The notes under the pieces: generated by a model
The model's input: the letters and a program-made list of their open reading frames with translations, nothing else
Database searches by the model: none
What the model was told of the DNA's origin: nothing
In this document: positions 8,845 to 17,647 of the stretch, in pieces
Layout of the letters: the number at the start of each line of letters is the position of its first letter
Numbering within the stretch: the stretch's first letter is position 1
DNA from: Candidatus Woesearchaeota archaeon
Lineage (GTDB): Archaea > Nanobdellota > Nanobdellia > Woesearchaeales > GW2011-AR4
Length of the DNA: 64,000 nucleotides
NCBI GenBank assembly: GCA_016187465.1
Contig: JACPJQ010000002.1
Coordinates: 62,001 to 126,000, forward strand
Direction: 5' to 3'
Made by a program: the position numbers and the translations under genes

Positions 8845-10815
8845 TTATTTCTTATTTAGCATTTCTTCAATTGTTCTTTTTATGCTCTCCTTGTCAATCC
8901 CTGCAAGTTTTTTCTGTATGTCGGGCTTGCCATGCTCTATGAACTTGTCAGGAATCCCTATCCTTCTTACATTGGCGTTTACACCATTGTCTTCCAACAG
9001 CTCAATAACTGCAGTTCCAAACCCGCCATTGATTGTTCCCTCTTCCAGTGTGATGATGTTTTTTATTTTTCTTGTGTATTTCAATATCAGTTTGTCGTCA
9101 AGCGGTTTGGCAAATCTTGCGTTAATGACAGATGCATTGCATTTGAGCTCTTCTGCTGCATTGATTGCGTCATATAGAATAGGTCCAACTCCCAAAATCA
9201 GCAAGTCCTTGCCTTCTTTGATCAATTCCCCCTCGCCTATTCTAATCTCTTTAAATTTAGGATCAAGACCTACTCCGATTACAGAACCTCTTGGGTATCT
9301 CAAGGCGCACGGCCCGTCCATCAAAGTTGCGGTGTAAAGCATGTGCTGCAGCTCATTTTCATTCTTAGGAACCATTATTGTCATGTTGGGAATCGACCTT
9401 AAGTAAGCAATGTCCAAAGTGCCATTGTGAGTAGGTCCGTCATCTCCAACTAACCCCGCCCTGTCCAATGCAAAAATAACTCCCAGGTTTTGCAAGCACA
9501 CATCATGAACAATCTGATCATAAGCCCTCTGTAGGAAAGTTGAGTAGATTGCGCATACTGGCTTCATTCCAGAAACAGCCAAGCCTGCTGCAAATGTTAC
9601 GGCGTGCTGCTCAGCAATGCCGACATCAAATGTTCTGTCGGGAAAATGCTTTTCAAATTTATTTAAGCCAGTGCCGGATTTCATTGCTGCTGTTATCGCT
9701 ACAATCCTCCTGTCTTCTTCTGCAATCCTTATCAGGGCATTTGCGAATGCGTCTGTGTAGCTAATCTTGGTTGTTGTCACGTATTTTTGGCCGTTGATTG
9801 GGTCAAAAGGCGACATTCCGTGGAGCTTGTCGATGTCCTGCTCGGCAAACTGGTACCCCTTTCCTTTCTCTGTCTTAACATGCAGCAACACAGGCCCTTT
9901 CAAATTCTTAACATTCTGCAAAGCTGGAATAAGCTCGTCAAAATTATGCCCGTCTATTGGCCCATAATACTGAAATCCCAATGCTTCAAAAAACAATCCT
10001 TGGGTGGCTATAGTCCTCAGCCTTTCTTCCACCATGCCGAGCCTTGTAACCTTTTCTTCGCTAAGTCCCGGAATCTTTCTAAGAAAATCTCCAACTTTCT
10101 TTCTAAGGGCAAAGTAACCGGGGTACAAGACAATCTTATTAAGATGGTTTGAAATTGCCCCTACATTTGGAGAAATGCTCATCCTGTTATCATTTAAAAT
10201 GACCAAGATGTTTGTTTTAGAAGAACCTGTGTTATTCAACCCTTCAAAAGCCAATCCTGCTGTTATTGCACCGTCTCCAACTATGCAGACAACCTTGTGA
10301 TTTTCTTTTTTGAAGTCCCTTGCTTTGGCAAATCCCAATGCCGCTGATATAGCAGTTGAAGCGTGCCCTGCGCCAAATACATCATATTCCGATTCATTAA
10401 TGTTGCAGAAGCCGCAAACGCCGTTATATTGCCTTAAAGTGTGAAAGTTGTCCCTTCTTCCTGTTACAAGCTTGTGCGGATAACTCTGATGGCCCGTGTC
10501 AAGGATTACCTTGTCTGCAGGAGCATCATAAACATGATGCACGGCAAGCGTCAATTCAACTGCTCCAAGAGGTCCGCCAAGATGTCCGCCGTTTTTGGAC
10601 ACAACTTCGAGAATCTTCTGCCGTATTTCTTCGGAAAGTGTATTTAGCTGCTTTCTGCTTAAACACTTAAGGTCTTTAGGAGAGTTAACTATATTGAGTA
10701 TGCCTGCCTTTTTTTCTTTTTTAATTTGCTTCTCCTTGCTTACCTGCTGCCCGAGGATTAATGTTTGGGATTTCTTCGAAGCTAGGAGTTTATTTAGAGC
10801 TTTTTTCTTATTCAC
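8845..10815 (-). CDS. dxs: 1-deoxy-D-xylulose-5-phosphate synthase
   Basis: GGHLGGPLGAVELTLAVHHVYDAP, GDGAITAGLAFEGLNN, DGPTHNGTLDIAYLRSIPNM. Confidence 0.95.
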   Translation of the reverse strand: MNKKKALNKLLASKKSQTLILGQQVSKEKQIKKEKKAGILNIVNSPKDLKCLSRKQLNTLSEEIRQKILEVVSKNGGHLGGPLGAVELTLAVHHVYDAPADKVILDTGHQSYPHKLVTGRRDNFHTLRQYNGVCGFCNINESEYDVFGAGHASTAISAALGFAKARDFKKENHKVVCIVGDGAITAGLAFEGLNNTGSSKTNILVILNDNRMSISPNVGAISNHLNKIVLYPGYFALRKKVGDFLRKIPGLSEEKVTRLGMVEERLRTIATQGLFFEALGFQYYGPIDGHNFDELIPALQNVKNLKGPVLLHVKTEKGKGYQFAEQDIDKLHGMSPFDPINGQKYVTTTKISYTDAFANALIRIAEEDRRIVAITAAMKSGTGLNKFEKHFPDRTFDVGIAEQHAVTFAAGLAVSGMKPVCAIYSTFLQRAYDQIVHDVCLQNLGVIFALDRAGLVGDDGPTHNGTLDIAYLRSIPNMTIMVPKNENELQHMLYTATLMDGPCALRYPRGSVIGVGLDPKFKEIRIGEGELIKEGKDLLILGVGPILYDAINAAEELKCNASVINARFAKPLDDKLILKYTRKIKNIITLEEGTINGGFGTAVIELLEDNGVNANVRRIGIPDKFIEHGKPDIQKKLAGIDKESIKRTIEEMLNKK

Positions 10816-10927
10816 TACGCACCCCTTAAGAAAGGTTAGGTTGGCTAATATTTATAAAACTTTTCAATTAACCTTGTTTTAGTAAAGGACTTAATACATC
10901 AAGAAATAAATAAAAGAGGTAAAACGG

Positions 10928-11296
10928 ATGAAAAACGCAATTAACTGGTTTGAGCTACCGACAAAGGATTTTGAAAGGGCGATGAAGTTTTACAACACAA
11001 TTTTCGGGATTAAAATACAGGTTCAGGATTTTCAGGGCATGAAGATGGCTTTCTTTCCATGCGACAAGGGAGCTGTTGGAGGAGCAATAATCCACCACGA
11101 ATGGTACACTCCCAGTGACAAAGGAACGATTGTTTACCTGAACGCAGAGCCCGACCTTTCTAAAGTCCTCTCAAAAGTTGAGAAAGCCGGCGGCAAAATT
11201 GTTATACAAGAAAAATTAATAACTGAAGAGATTGGCTATATTGGGGTGTTTGATGATACCGAAGGCAATCAGGCGGCATTGCATTCGATGAAATAG
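10928..11296 (+). CDS. VOC (glyoxalase/bleomycin resistance) superfamily protein
   Basis: INWFELPTKDFERAMKFYNTIFG...FDDTEGNQAALHS. Confidence 0.85.
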   Translation: MKNAINWFELPTKDFERAMKFYNTIFGIKIQVQDFQGMKMAFFPCDKGAVGGAIIHHEWYTPSDKGTIVYLNAEPDLSKVLSKVEKAGGKIVIQEKLITEEIGYIGVFDDTEGNQAALHSMK

Positions 11297-11370
11297 TTAT
11301 TGTGCAAAGCCAAATAAAAAGATACATTTTTAAATCGATATAGATTCCATACCTGATTACCCGTTACACT

Positions 11371-11459
11371 GTTTCGACAGGAGGGTGAGCGAATGCGAAG
11401 CCCTCTGTGTTTTTTTGATCAAGCTTTTTGCGCCGAGCAAAAAGGTTGGAGGGCTTTAA
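11371..11459 (+). promoter_or_regulatory. Structured 5' leader of rpl1 (candidate autoregulatory RNA)
   Basis: Hairpin ACA(G)GAGGG...CCCTCTGT, a second hairpin CTTTTTGC-GCCGA-GCAAAAAG, and alternative pairing AAGCCCTC with GAGGGCTT at the Shine-Dalgarno. Confidence 0.55.
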
Positions 11460-12140
11460 ATGGACAAAGAGCAGATACAATCAGCATTGGCAAAGGCAAA
11501 GGATAATTCTAAGCAAAGAAAATTCAAGCAAACCTATGACTTAATCATAAACCTAAAAGGACTTGACCCGAAAAAGCAGGAGCATCAGATTGACCTGTTT
11601 GTTGCATTGCCACATTCAAGGGGCAGGAAGGTAAAAGTATGCGCCTTAGTGGGGGCAGAGCTTGAAGAGCAGGCCAAGAATGTATGTGATTCCGTAATAA
11701 TGTCGGATGGCTTTGACAGGCACAAGGACAAGAAAGACGTAAAGAAGATCGCAAACAGCTATGACTTCTTCATTGCGCAGGCAAACATAATGCCAAAAGT
11801 TGCGACCGCTTTTGGAAGGGTATTCGGCCCAAGAGGAAAGATGCCCAATCCCAAATCTGGATGTGTAGTGCCTCCAAATGCAAACCTAAGACCATTATAT
11901 GAAAAGCTTCAGCGTACTATAAGGGCAAATGTGAAGAGCGCTCCATTAATACAATGCGCCATAGGCTCAGAGGACATGAATTCCGATGAGATAGCCGAAA
12001 ATGCATTAACCGTCTACAGTTCATTATTGCAAGCTCTGCCTAATGAAAAGCACAACATAAAAGACATTTATGTCAAGCTGACAATGGGCAAGCCTGTAAA
12101 AGTGGGAGAAAAATTGGAAGTGACTAAGGAAGTTAGATAG
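11460..12140 (+). CDS. rpl1: Large subunit ribosomal protein uL1
   Basis: FVALPHSRGRKVKVCALVG...GRVFGPRGKMPNPKSGCVVPP. Confidence 0.95.
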   Translation: MDKEQIQSALAKAKDNSKQRKFKQTYDLIINLKGLDPKKQEHQIDLFVALPHSRGRKVKVCALVGAELEEQAKNVCDSVIMSDGFDRHKDKKDVKKIANSYDFFIAQANIMPKVATAFGRVFGPRGKMPNPKSGCVVPPNANLRPLYEKLQRTIRANVKSAPLIQCAIGSEDMNSDEIAENALTVYSSLLQALPNEKHNIKDIYVKLTMGKPVKVGEKLEVTKEVR

Positions 12141-12309
12141 ATAGGCGCTGAGGAGGAGTGCAGAATAAAGTTGCATATAAAATCCGAATGCCGACGCGCA
12201 CAATCTAATGTCGCGAAGCGACGGATTGAAAAAAACACACAATAAAAAAATTCGACTCAACAACGATTGAACACTAGCAAAAATCAATTAAAAAACAATT
12301 CAAAATAAA

Positions 12310-13377
12310 ATGCCTGAAGCAATACAAACCCATGTAGCGGAGTACAAGAAGGAGATTGTAAAAGAATTGGTAAGCCTGATTAATGATTATCCTATAATTG
12401 GAGTTGTAAACATGGAGAACCTTCCAGCGCCCCAGCTCCAGTCCATGAGAGCCCAGTTGAGGGGAAAGTTTTTCCTTACGATGACAAAGAGAAGGCTGAT
12501 AAAGCTTGCTTTCGAAAAAACAAAGGACAAGAAAAAGGGCATTGAGCTGCTTGAAGCGCACTTGGGCGGAATGCCTGCATTGATATTCACAAAGGAAAAT
12601 CCGTTCAGGCTGAGCAAGACACTGCAGAAAAACAAAAGCCCTGCTCCGGCAAAGGCGGGCCAGACAGCTCCGAGAGACATAATAGTCAACAAAGGATCAA
12701 CATCGTTTGCCCCAGGCCCAATTATAGGAGAGTTGGCTGTAGCTGGCATCAAAGCTGGAGTTGAAGGCGGGAAAGTTGCCATAAAAGAGGACACTGTTGT
12801 TGTGAAGGCTGGCGAGAAAATAAAGCCAAAGGTGGCTGAAGTTTTAACAAGACTGGGCGTGCAGCCAATGGAAGTCGGCCTGGATTTGGTGGCTGTCCTT
12901 GAAAACGGGTTAATTTACAAAAGAGATGTGCTTTCAATTGATGAAAGCGAGTATAAAAACAGGCTGGCAAACGCGTCAAGATGGGCGTTTAACCTTGCAA
13001 ATTATGCAGGCTACCCGACAAAAGAGACTATAAGGCTGCTTATTGGAAAAGCATACAATGATTCAAAAGTTCTTGGGCTCTCACAAAATATATTTAACAA
13101 AGAGATTATAGACTTGTTGTTGGGAAAGGCAGAGCAGCAAATGCTCAGCCTGAAGACAACCGCAAACATACAGGTTGTTGAGCATGATAAAAATGAAGAA
13201 GTGCATGCAGAGCCAAAAATAGAAAAGGATGCGTCATCTGAGATAAGAGCCCCTACAAGAGAGGAACTTGAGGCCAACATAAAAATGAGGGAAAAGCAGA
13301 AAGAGGTAAAAGAAGTCGAGAAAATATATCATGATATCCATAAAAAAGCTATCGAAGAGCAGGATAAAAAAGAATAA
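12310..13377 (+). CDS. rpl10: Large subunit ribosomal protein uL10 (P0)
   Basis: [23 protein letters not shown]...[17 protein letters not shown]; lies between uL1 and P1. Confidence 0.95.
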   Translation: MPEAIQTHVAEYKKEIVKELVSLINDYPIIGVVNMENLPAPQLQSMRAQLRGKFFLTMTKRRLIKLAFEKTKDKKKGIELLEAHLGGMPALIFTKENPFRLSKTLQKNKSPAPAKAGQTAPRDIIVNKGSTSFAPGPIIGELAVAGIKAGVEGGKVAIKEDTVVVKAGEKIKPKVAEVLTRLGVQPMEVGLDLVAVLENGLIYKRDVLSIDESEYKNRLANASRWAFNLANYAGYPTKETIRLLIGKAYNDSKVLGLSQNIFNKEIIDLLLGKAEQQMLSLKTTANIQVVEHDKNEEVHAEPKIEKDASSEIRAPTREELEANIKMREKQKEVKEVEKIYHDIHKKAIEEQDKKE

Positions 13378-13391
13378 GATGGAGGTATAAA

Positions 13392-13703
13392 ATGGAGTAT
13401 ATATACGCAGCTATGTTGCTTCACAAAGCAGGCCAGAAAATAGAAGAAGCATCAATAAAGAAGGTGCTTGAGGCGGCCCATGTGAAGGTAGACGAGTCAA
13501 GGGCTAAGGCGCTTGTAGCAGCTCTGGAAGGGGTCAACATAGACGAGGCTATTGAGAAAGCAGCAATGCCAGTAGCAGTAGCGGCCCCGGCAGCATCCGG
13601 AGAGCAGAAGCATGAAGCCAAGGCTGACCATGGAAAGAAAGCAGCCGAGGAGAAGAAATCAGAGGAGCAGGCTGCGGCCGGACTCGGAGCGCTCTTCGGG
13701 TAG
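13392..13703 (+). CDS. rpl12: Large subunit ribosomal protein P1 (L12)
   Basis: [29 protein letters not shown]...GLGALFG. Confidence 0.95.
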   Translation: MEYIYAAMLLHKAGQKIEEASIKKVLEAAHVKVDESRAKALVAALEGVNIDEAIEKAAMPVAVAAPAASGEQKHEAKADHGKKAAEEKKSEEQAAAGLGALFG

Positions 13704-13823
13704 ACACTTTATTTTTTTATATTTTTTAGTTTTGAGTGTCTCTAACAATACAAATGGGTCATCAAATCCTTTTAAATCTATGAGGTTTTTGTAGTCTTTG
13801 CTCCAAATTTTCAATGTAAATTC

Positions 13824-14714
13824 ATGACATCACAGCCAAATGCGAAGCAGCTAGTTGAAGAGCTAAACAAAAGCAGGGTAGAGGTATCTAAATTAAGAAC
13901 GCTGCTAAATGATCTTGATAAGGAAAAAGAGTCATGGTTCAGAAAAAAAGAAGATTGCTCGAAAAAGGTAAGGGAGTCCATACAAAAAATAAAAGAAGCT
14001 AAGACAAAAAGAGACTTGACAACTAAAGAAATCAGGGAGCTGAAACTAAAAAGGGACAGCCTGAATAGGGGTACAAGCGAGCAATCAAAAAAATTCGGCG
14101 ATCTTAAGAAAGGACGGGTATCAATTGCAAAGTCATTAAAAATCAAAGAATCTCCTTCCAGGATAATGCAGGATATTGAAAAGCTTGAATTCAAGATAGA
14201 GACAGAGCCCATGTCTTTTGACAAAGAGCAAGCTATTATGAAGAAGATAAAGGAATTGAAGAAGAGGTATGGCAATGCAAGCATCCTATTCCAAATCAAC
14301 AAAAAGCTTGACGATTCCTCCGATGAAATCAGAGAAATGAAAATGGAAGCCAATGATGCCCATAGATCAGTACAGGAAAAAGCAAGGCAAAGCCAGTCAA
14401 TGCATGAGCAGGTACTGAAGCTTTCTGCGGAAATTGACAAGATGAAAATTGAAGAGCAAGCATCATTCAGTAAATTCTCTGAATTGAAGGCGAAGTTTAA
14501 TGAAGCAAATGCCCAACTGAAGGAAAAGCTCAAAGTTATGAACGGCCTTAAAGAGCAGTTGGACAGGATCGACTCAGACAGAAGGGAAAGAAAGAAGCAG
14601 GAAGTTGAAACATTCCTGAAATCAAAAGAAGAGGAGGTCAATGAAAAAATCAGAAAAAGGCAGAAGCTGACAACAGAAGATTTATTGGTTTTTCAGAAAT
14701 TTGGAAAGGAATGA
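13824..14714 (+). CDS. Archaeal long coiled-coil protein (COG1340-like)
   Basis: 296 aa, almost entirely heptad-rich. Confidence 0.7.
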   Translation: MTSQPNAKQLVEELNKSRVEVSKLRTLLNDLDKEKESWFRKKEDCSKKVRESIQKIKEAKTKRDLTTKEIRELKLKRDSLNRGTSEQSKKFGDLKKGRVSIAKSLKIKESPSRIMQDIEKLEFKIETEPMSFDKEQAIMKKIKELKKRYGNASILFQINKKLDDSSDEIREMKMEANDAHRSVQEKARQSQSMHEQVLKLSAEIDKMKIEEQASFSKFSELKAKFNEANAQLKEKLKVMNGLKEQLDRIDSDRRERKKQEVETFLKSKEEEVNEKIRKRQKLTTEDLLVFQKFGKE

Positions 14715-14744
14715 TTTAAATATTAGTTCTAATGTAATTTTATT

Positions 14745-15137
14745 ATGTTTGAAAGTCACCCTAGTCTAAAAGAATTGGAAGAGATAGCTGTTGAATTTCT
14801 TGAAGTCATGTCCAAAATTAGAGAAGGCGGTTATAGAAGGGTGCCACTGGAGTCATTTAATCCAAATAATCTCAAAATAAATAAAAAAGGCTTTGAAATA
14901 ATTCAACAACATCCGTTGAAGTCAAGTTATGCAAGTCCTCTAACCACTATACATCCTATAACACTTCGTGCCTTAAGCGAGATGAAAGCATTACTTGTAT
15001 CAAAGGGGTGGACATTCATACAGAGTTCTACAAGCTGGATAATTGGAATTACAAGTACTGATTATTTCATGAATGAAAAAGATGGACAGAAAGTTTGGAT
15101 ATTTGTAAAATATAACTACAATTTTGGATATAGATAA
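14745..15137 (+). CDS. Hypothetical protein
   Basis: 130 aa ORF with an upstream AT-rich promoter-like stretch. Confidence 0.5.
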   Translation: MFESHPSLKELEEIAVEFLEVMSKIREGGYRRVPLESFNPNNLKINKKGFEIIQQHPLKSSYASPLTTIHPITLRALSEMKALLVSKGWTFIQSSTSWIIGITSTDYFMNEKDGQKVWIFVKYNYNFGYR

Positions 15138-15144
15138 AAGTTAA

Positions 15145-15324
15145 TTACTGTTTTAAGAATTCAGTGTATTTGCAAGAGCCGCATGCCCATCTGCTTGCAT
15201 GCTTTGCCATAAATGTTCCGGAGCCGCATTTGGGGCATGACCTGTTCTTTCTCTCCAGTTTGTCGCCGGATTTTTGATACAAATTCCATATCCCTTTCAA
15301 TTTTTTCTTCTGTTCCTTCGCCAT
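15145..15324 (-). CDS. rps27ae: Small subunit ribosomal protein eS31 (S27ae); absent from supplied ORF track
   Basis: MAKEQKKKLKGIWNLYQKSGDKLERKNRSCPKCGSGTFMAKHASRWACGSCKYTEFLKQ, 59 aa, read directly from minus strand. Confidence 0.92.
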   Translation of the reverse strand: MAKEQKKKLKGIWNLYQKSGDKLERKNRSCPKCGSGTFMAKHASRWACGSCKYTEFLKQ

Positions 15325-15388
15325 TTTAATTTTTGTTATTTTTTATTTTTAATTGTATTTATTTTATGGATTTTTATAGTGTGTGGTA

Positions 15389-15682
15389 TTACTTTTTCTC
15401 TTCTTTTGCCTTCTTTTCCTTTAATTTCGGCTCTATAAGCTGCTTCTTTGCCTCGTCGTTATAAACATAAGCAGTCACTTCAGCTTTTTTGTTTCCAAAT
15501 GAAGTGTAAATGTGCCTTATTGCTATCAGTTTTTCATCAGCTTTTAAATCGGAAGCTAGCGATGCAACAACCTCTTTGTATGATGGCGTTGATTTTTCAA
15601 ATTCCAAAGTGGCTTTCAGCATTGTCCTTGAAAGCAGCGGCTCTTGTTTTTTATTGGTTATGGTTAGCTGCACAGAGCTCAC
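15389..15682 (-). CDS. rps24e: Small subunit ribosomal protein eS24
   Basis: NKKQEPLLSRTMLKATLEFEKSTPSYKEV...IRHIYTSFGNKKAEVTAYVY. Confidence 0.93.
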   Translation of the reverse strand: MSSVQLTITNKKQEPLLSRTMLKATLEFEKSTPSYKEVVASLASDLKADEKLIAIRHIYTSFGNKKAEVTAYVYNDEAKKQLIEPKLKEKKAKEEKK

Positions 15683-15864
15683 CTTACCTTGATGGCATAC
15701 TCGCCTTTGGATTTTAAGCCAATTTTTTCAGCTATTACTGATTTGCCTGCATCCACAATGTAGAGCCTGCCCTGCCAGCTTGTTGAGAACTGGCTTGTCT
15801 TGCAGACAGGGCACTCGTTGCCTTCCACAAACATCTTGCATCTTTTGCAAACTTTTTTTTTCAT
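15679..15864 (-). CDS. spt4: Spt4 / RpoE2 transcription elongation factor
   Basis: KKVCKRCKMFVEGNECPVCKTSQFSTSWQGRLYIVD. Confidence 0.92.
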   Translation of the reverse strand: MKKKVCKRCKMFVEGNECPVCKTSQFSTSWQGRLYIVDAGKSVIAEKIGLKSKGEYAIKVR

Positions 15865-15883
15865 TTAAAGTCACCTTGATTAG

Positions 15884-16492
15884 TTATTTCTTATGCTCTT
15901 TCTTTTCTTTGCCCTCTTTGGGCTTCTGCTCCTTCTCTTCCTTCTTTGGAGTTTTTTCTTCAGCCTCTTCCTTTGCCCAGTCCAGCCTGCCCAAGCCTTG
16001 CTGCCTCATCGTCAGCCCGAGCTTTGGGTTTAAGACATCCTTGAATGAAACAGCTATTATTCTTGCCCTGCAGAGGTCATTAACCTTCAGGACTCGTTTT
16101 GTCTCCTTGCCTGTCAATGCCTTGTCCTTGCTGAAGCTTACAAAATCATCCATTGTCTGGCTTATGTGAATCATGCCGTCAATAGGGCCTATGCTGATAA
16201 ACGCCCCAAACTCAGCAATGTCCTTTATTCTGCCTATGACAACTTCCTGCATCTCGGGCTTGAATGTCAAAAGCTCAAAAGACACGTCATAATATGATGC
16301 CCCGTCTCCTGGGATTATGATTCCCTCGCCTATAGTTTTTACCCCAGACACGTCTATAACAATCCCCAGGTCTTTTGATATAAAGCCGCTGTATTTTGTC
16401 CTTATTCTTTTTGTTACAGCCTCATCCAACCCTAAATCAAACATGTTAGGAGGCACCCTGATGTGATCTTTTAATTCTGTTTTATAGAACAT
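15884..16492 (-). CDS. rpoE1: DNA-directed RNA polymerase subunit Rpo7 (E')
   Basis: MFYKTELKDHIRVPPNMFDLGLDEAVTKRIRTKYSG...S1-like VVIGRIKDIAEFGAFISIGPIDGMIHISQ. Confidence 0.95.
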   Translation of the reverse strand: MFYKTELKDHIRVPPNMFDLGLDEAVTKRIRTKYSGFISKDLGIVIDVSGVKTIGEGIIIPGDGASYYDVSFELLTFKPEMQEVVIGRIKDIAEFGAFISIGPIDGMIHISQTMDDFVSFSKDKALTGKETKRVLKVNDLCRARIIAVSFKDVLNPKLGLTMRQQGLGRLDWAKEEAEEKTPKKEEKEQKPKEGKEKKEHKK

Positions 16493-16628
16493 TTTAAACC
16501 TTTATTAGTGACATGTGAGCGAGTTCGTGTAGCTGAGCGAGCGAGAGGCGAACTCTCGCATTCGACTGAACGATACTCACCCGCATTCATCTGACTTCAA
16601 CTAGTCAATGACGTATAGGAGAGTTGTT

Positions 16629-17027
16629 TCATTTATAAAGCTTTCTTTCAATCATTTCAAGATATTTTTTCTGCCTCAATATAATGACTGAAGTGCCTTT
16701 TTTTAGCAGTTCTCTTTTAAGCGCAGCATCTTGTGTAGCTATTATTGTGTCATCATTCAAATTTTCGAGTATCAGCGAGTCAACATCTGTATTGCCTGAT
16801 TTAAGCATACTAACTCCCTTCAATCCTATAAGCTTGAGCGCAAATTGGGCTGCTTTTTTTTCCCTGCCTGCCTGCTTTTCTATTATCCTTCTTAGCTCAT
16901 GGATTGTCCTTTCAAAAACAATGAGCTTGTAGTTGAAATCACATATCCTGTTGAATTCTGAAAAGATGTCCACCCTGTATTTATAGGGTATCATCAGAAA
17001 ATTTGTGTCGATTATTATCTTCTTCAT
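16629..17027 (-). CDS. PIN-domain protein (Fcf1/UPF0129-like)
   Basis: MKKIIIDTNFLMIPYKYRVDIFSE...DDTIIATQDAALKRELLKKGTSVIILRQ. Confidence 0.85.
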   Translation of the reverse strand: MKKIIIDTNFLMIPYKYRVDIFSEFNRICDFNYKLIVFERTIHELRRIIEKQAGREKKAAQFALKLIGLKGVSMLKSGNTDVDSLILENLNDDTIIATQDAALKRELLKKGTSVIILRQKKYLEMIERKLYK

Positions 17028-17129
17028 TGCCGTAAGAGACCAAACTGCCGATATAAACATTTCTGTTTCACTCAGATTTCCCCGAAGTAAAAACAAAAGT
17101 TATATAAACCGCCAGTAATAGATAAATAA

Positions 17130-17220
17130 AGCGTGGGGTTCAGTTCCCACGCTGTCGATACCATGAAACCGGATATCGACAAAATGAGGAATGACTTCTT
17201 ATCTTTAAGAAAAGTCTTTT
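17130..17220 (+). ncRNA. Candidate small RNA of three adjacent hairpins with its own TATA box
   Basis: AGCGTGGG/CCCACGCT, GTCGATA/TATCGAC and GACTT-CTT/AAG-AAGTC hairpins ending in TTTT; AAAGTTATATAAACC about 25-30 nt upstream. Confidence 0.5.
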
Positions 17221-17521
17221 GGTAGGACATCACAACATAAAGTACACTTGGATGCAGCTAATGCTTATGATCATCGGTTGTGTTAGGAGCCTTGAGAGCT
17301 TTGAAGAAGGGGCAAAGAGCCCTTCAGCCCAGACATTGCGTGATCGGCTCAATCTCAAGGGAATATGGCTTGAGAGTTTCCACACAAGCGTTTGGATTAT
17401 TGCCAAATTTCTCCTGAAGAAGTATGGCCGATTCCGTTGGTGGATTACTTTTTCACCCTCCATAGAGTTCTGCAAAGCCCATTTCTTCTCTAATCTAGTT
17501 GGCAATCCCTCATTGGTGTAA
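17219..17521 (+). pseudogene. Degraded transposase-like fragment
   Basis: SLESFEEGAKSPSAQTLRDRLNLKGIWLESFHTSVWIIAKFLLKKYGRFRWWITF resembles the N-terminal part of archaeal IS transposases; no catalytic DDE region follows. Confidence 0.45.
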
Positions 17522-17647
17522 TTTTTGCGTTGAATTCTGATGCAAGTCAACGCTTCTTGCAGCAAAAAATAAATGACAAGCAGTGGGGTTACTTCTGGGA
17601 AATCTGCTAGACATATATTTAAATATTCAATAGTATTCAAATTTAAT

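Noticed and set aside
13811-14641. 276-aa minus-strand ORF rich in Ser/Phe/Leu
   Set aside because: Antisense of the coiled-coil gene 13824..14714; composition is the complement of Lys/Glu-rich codons.
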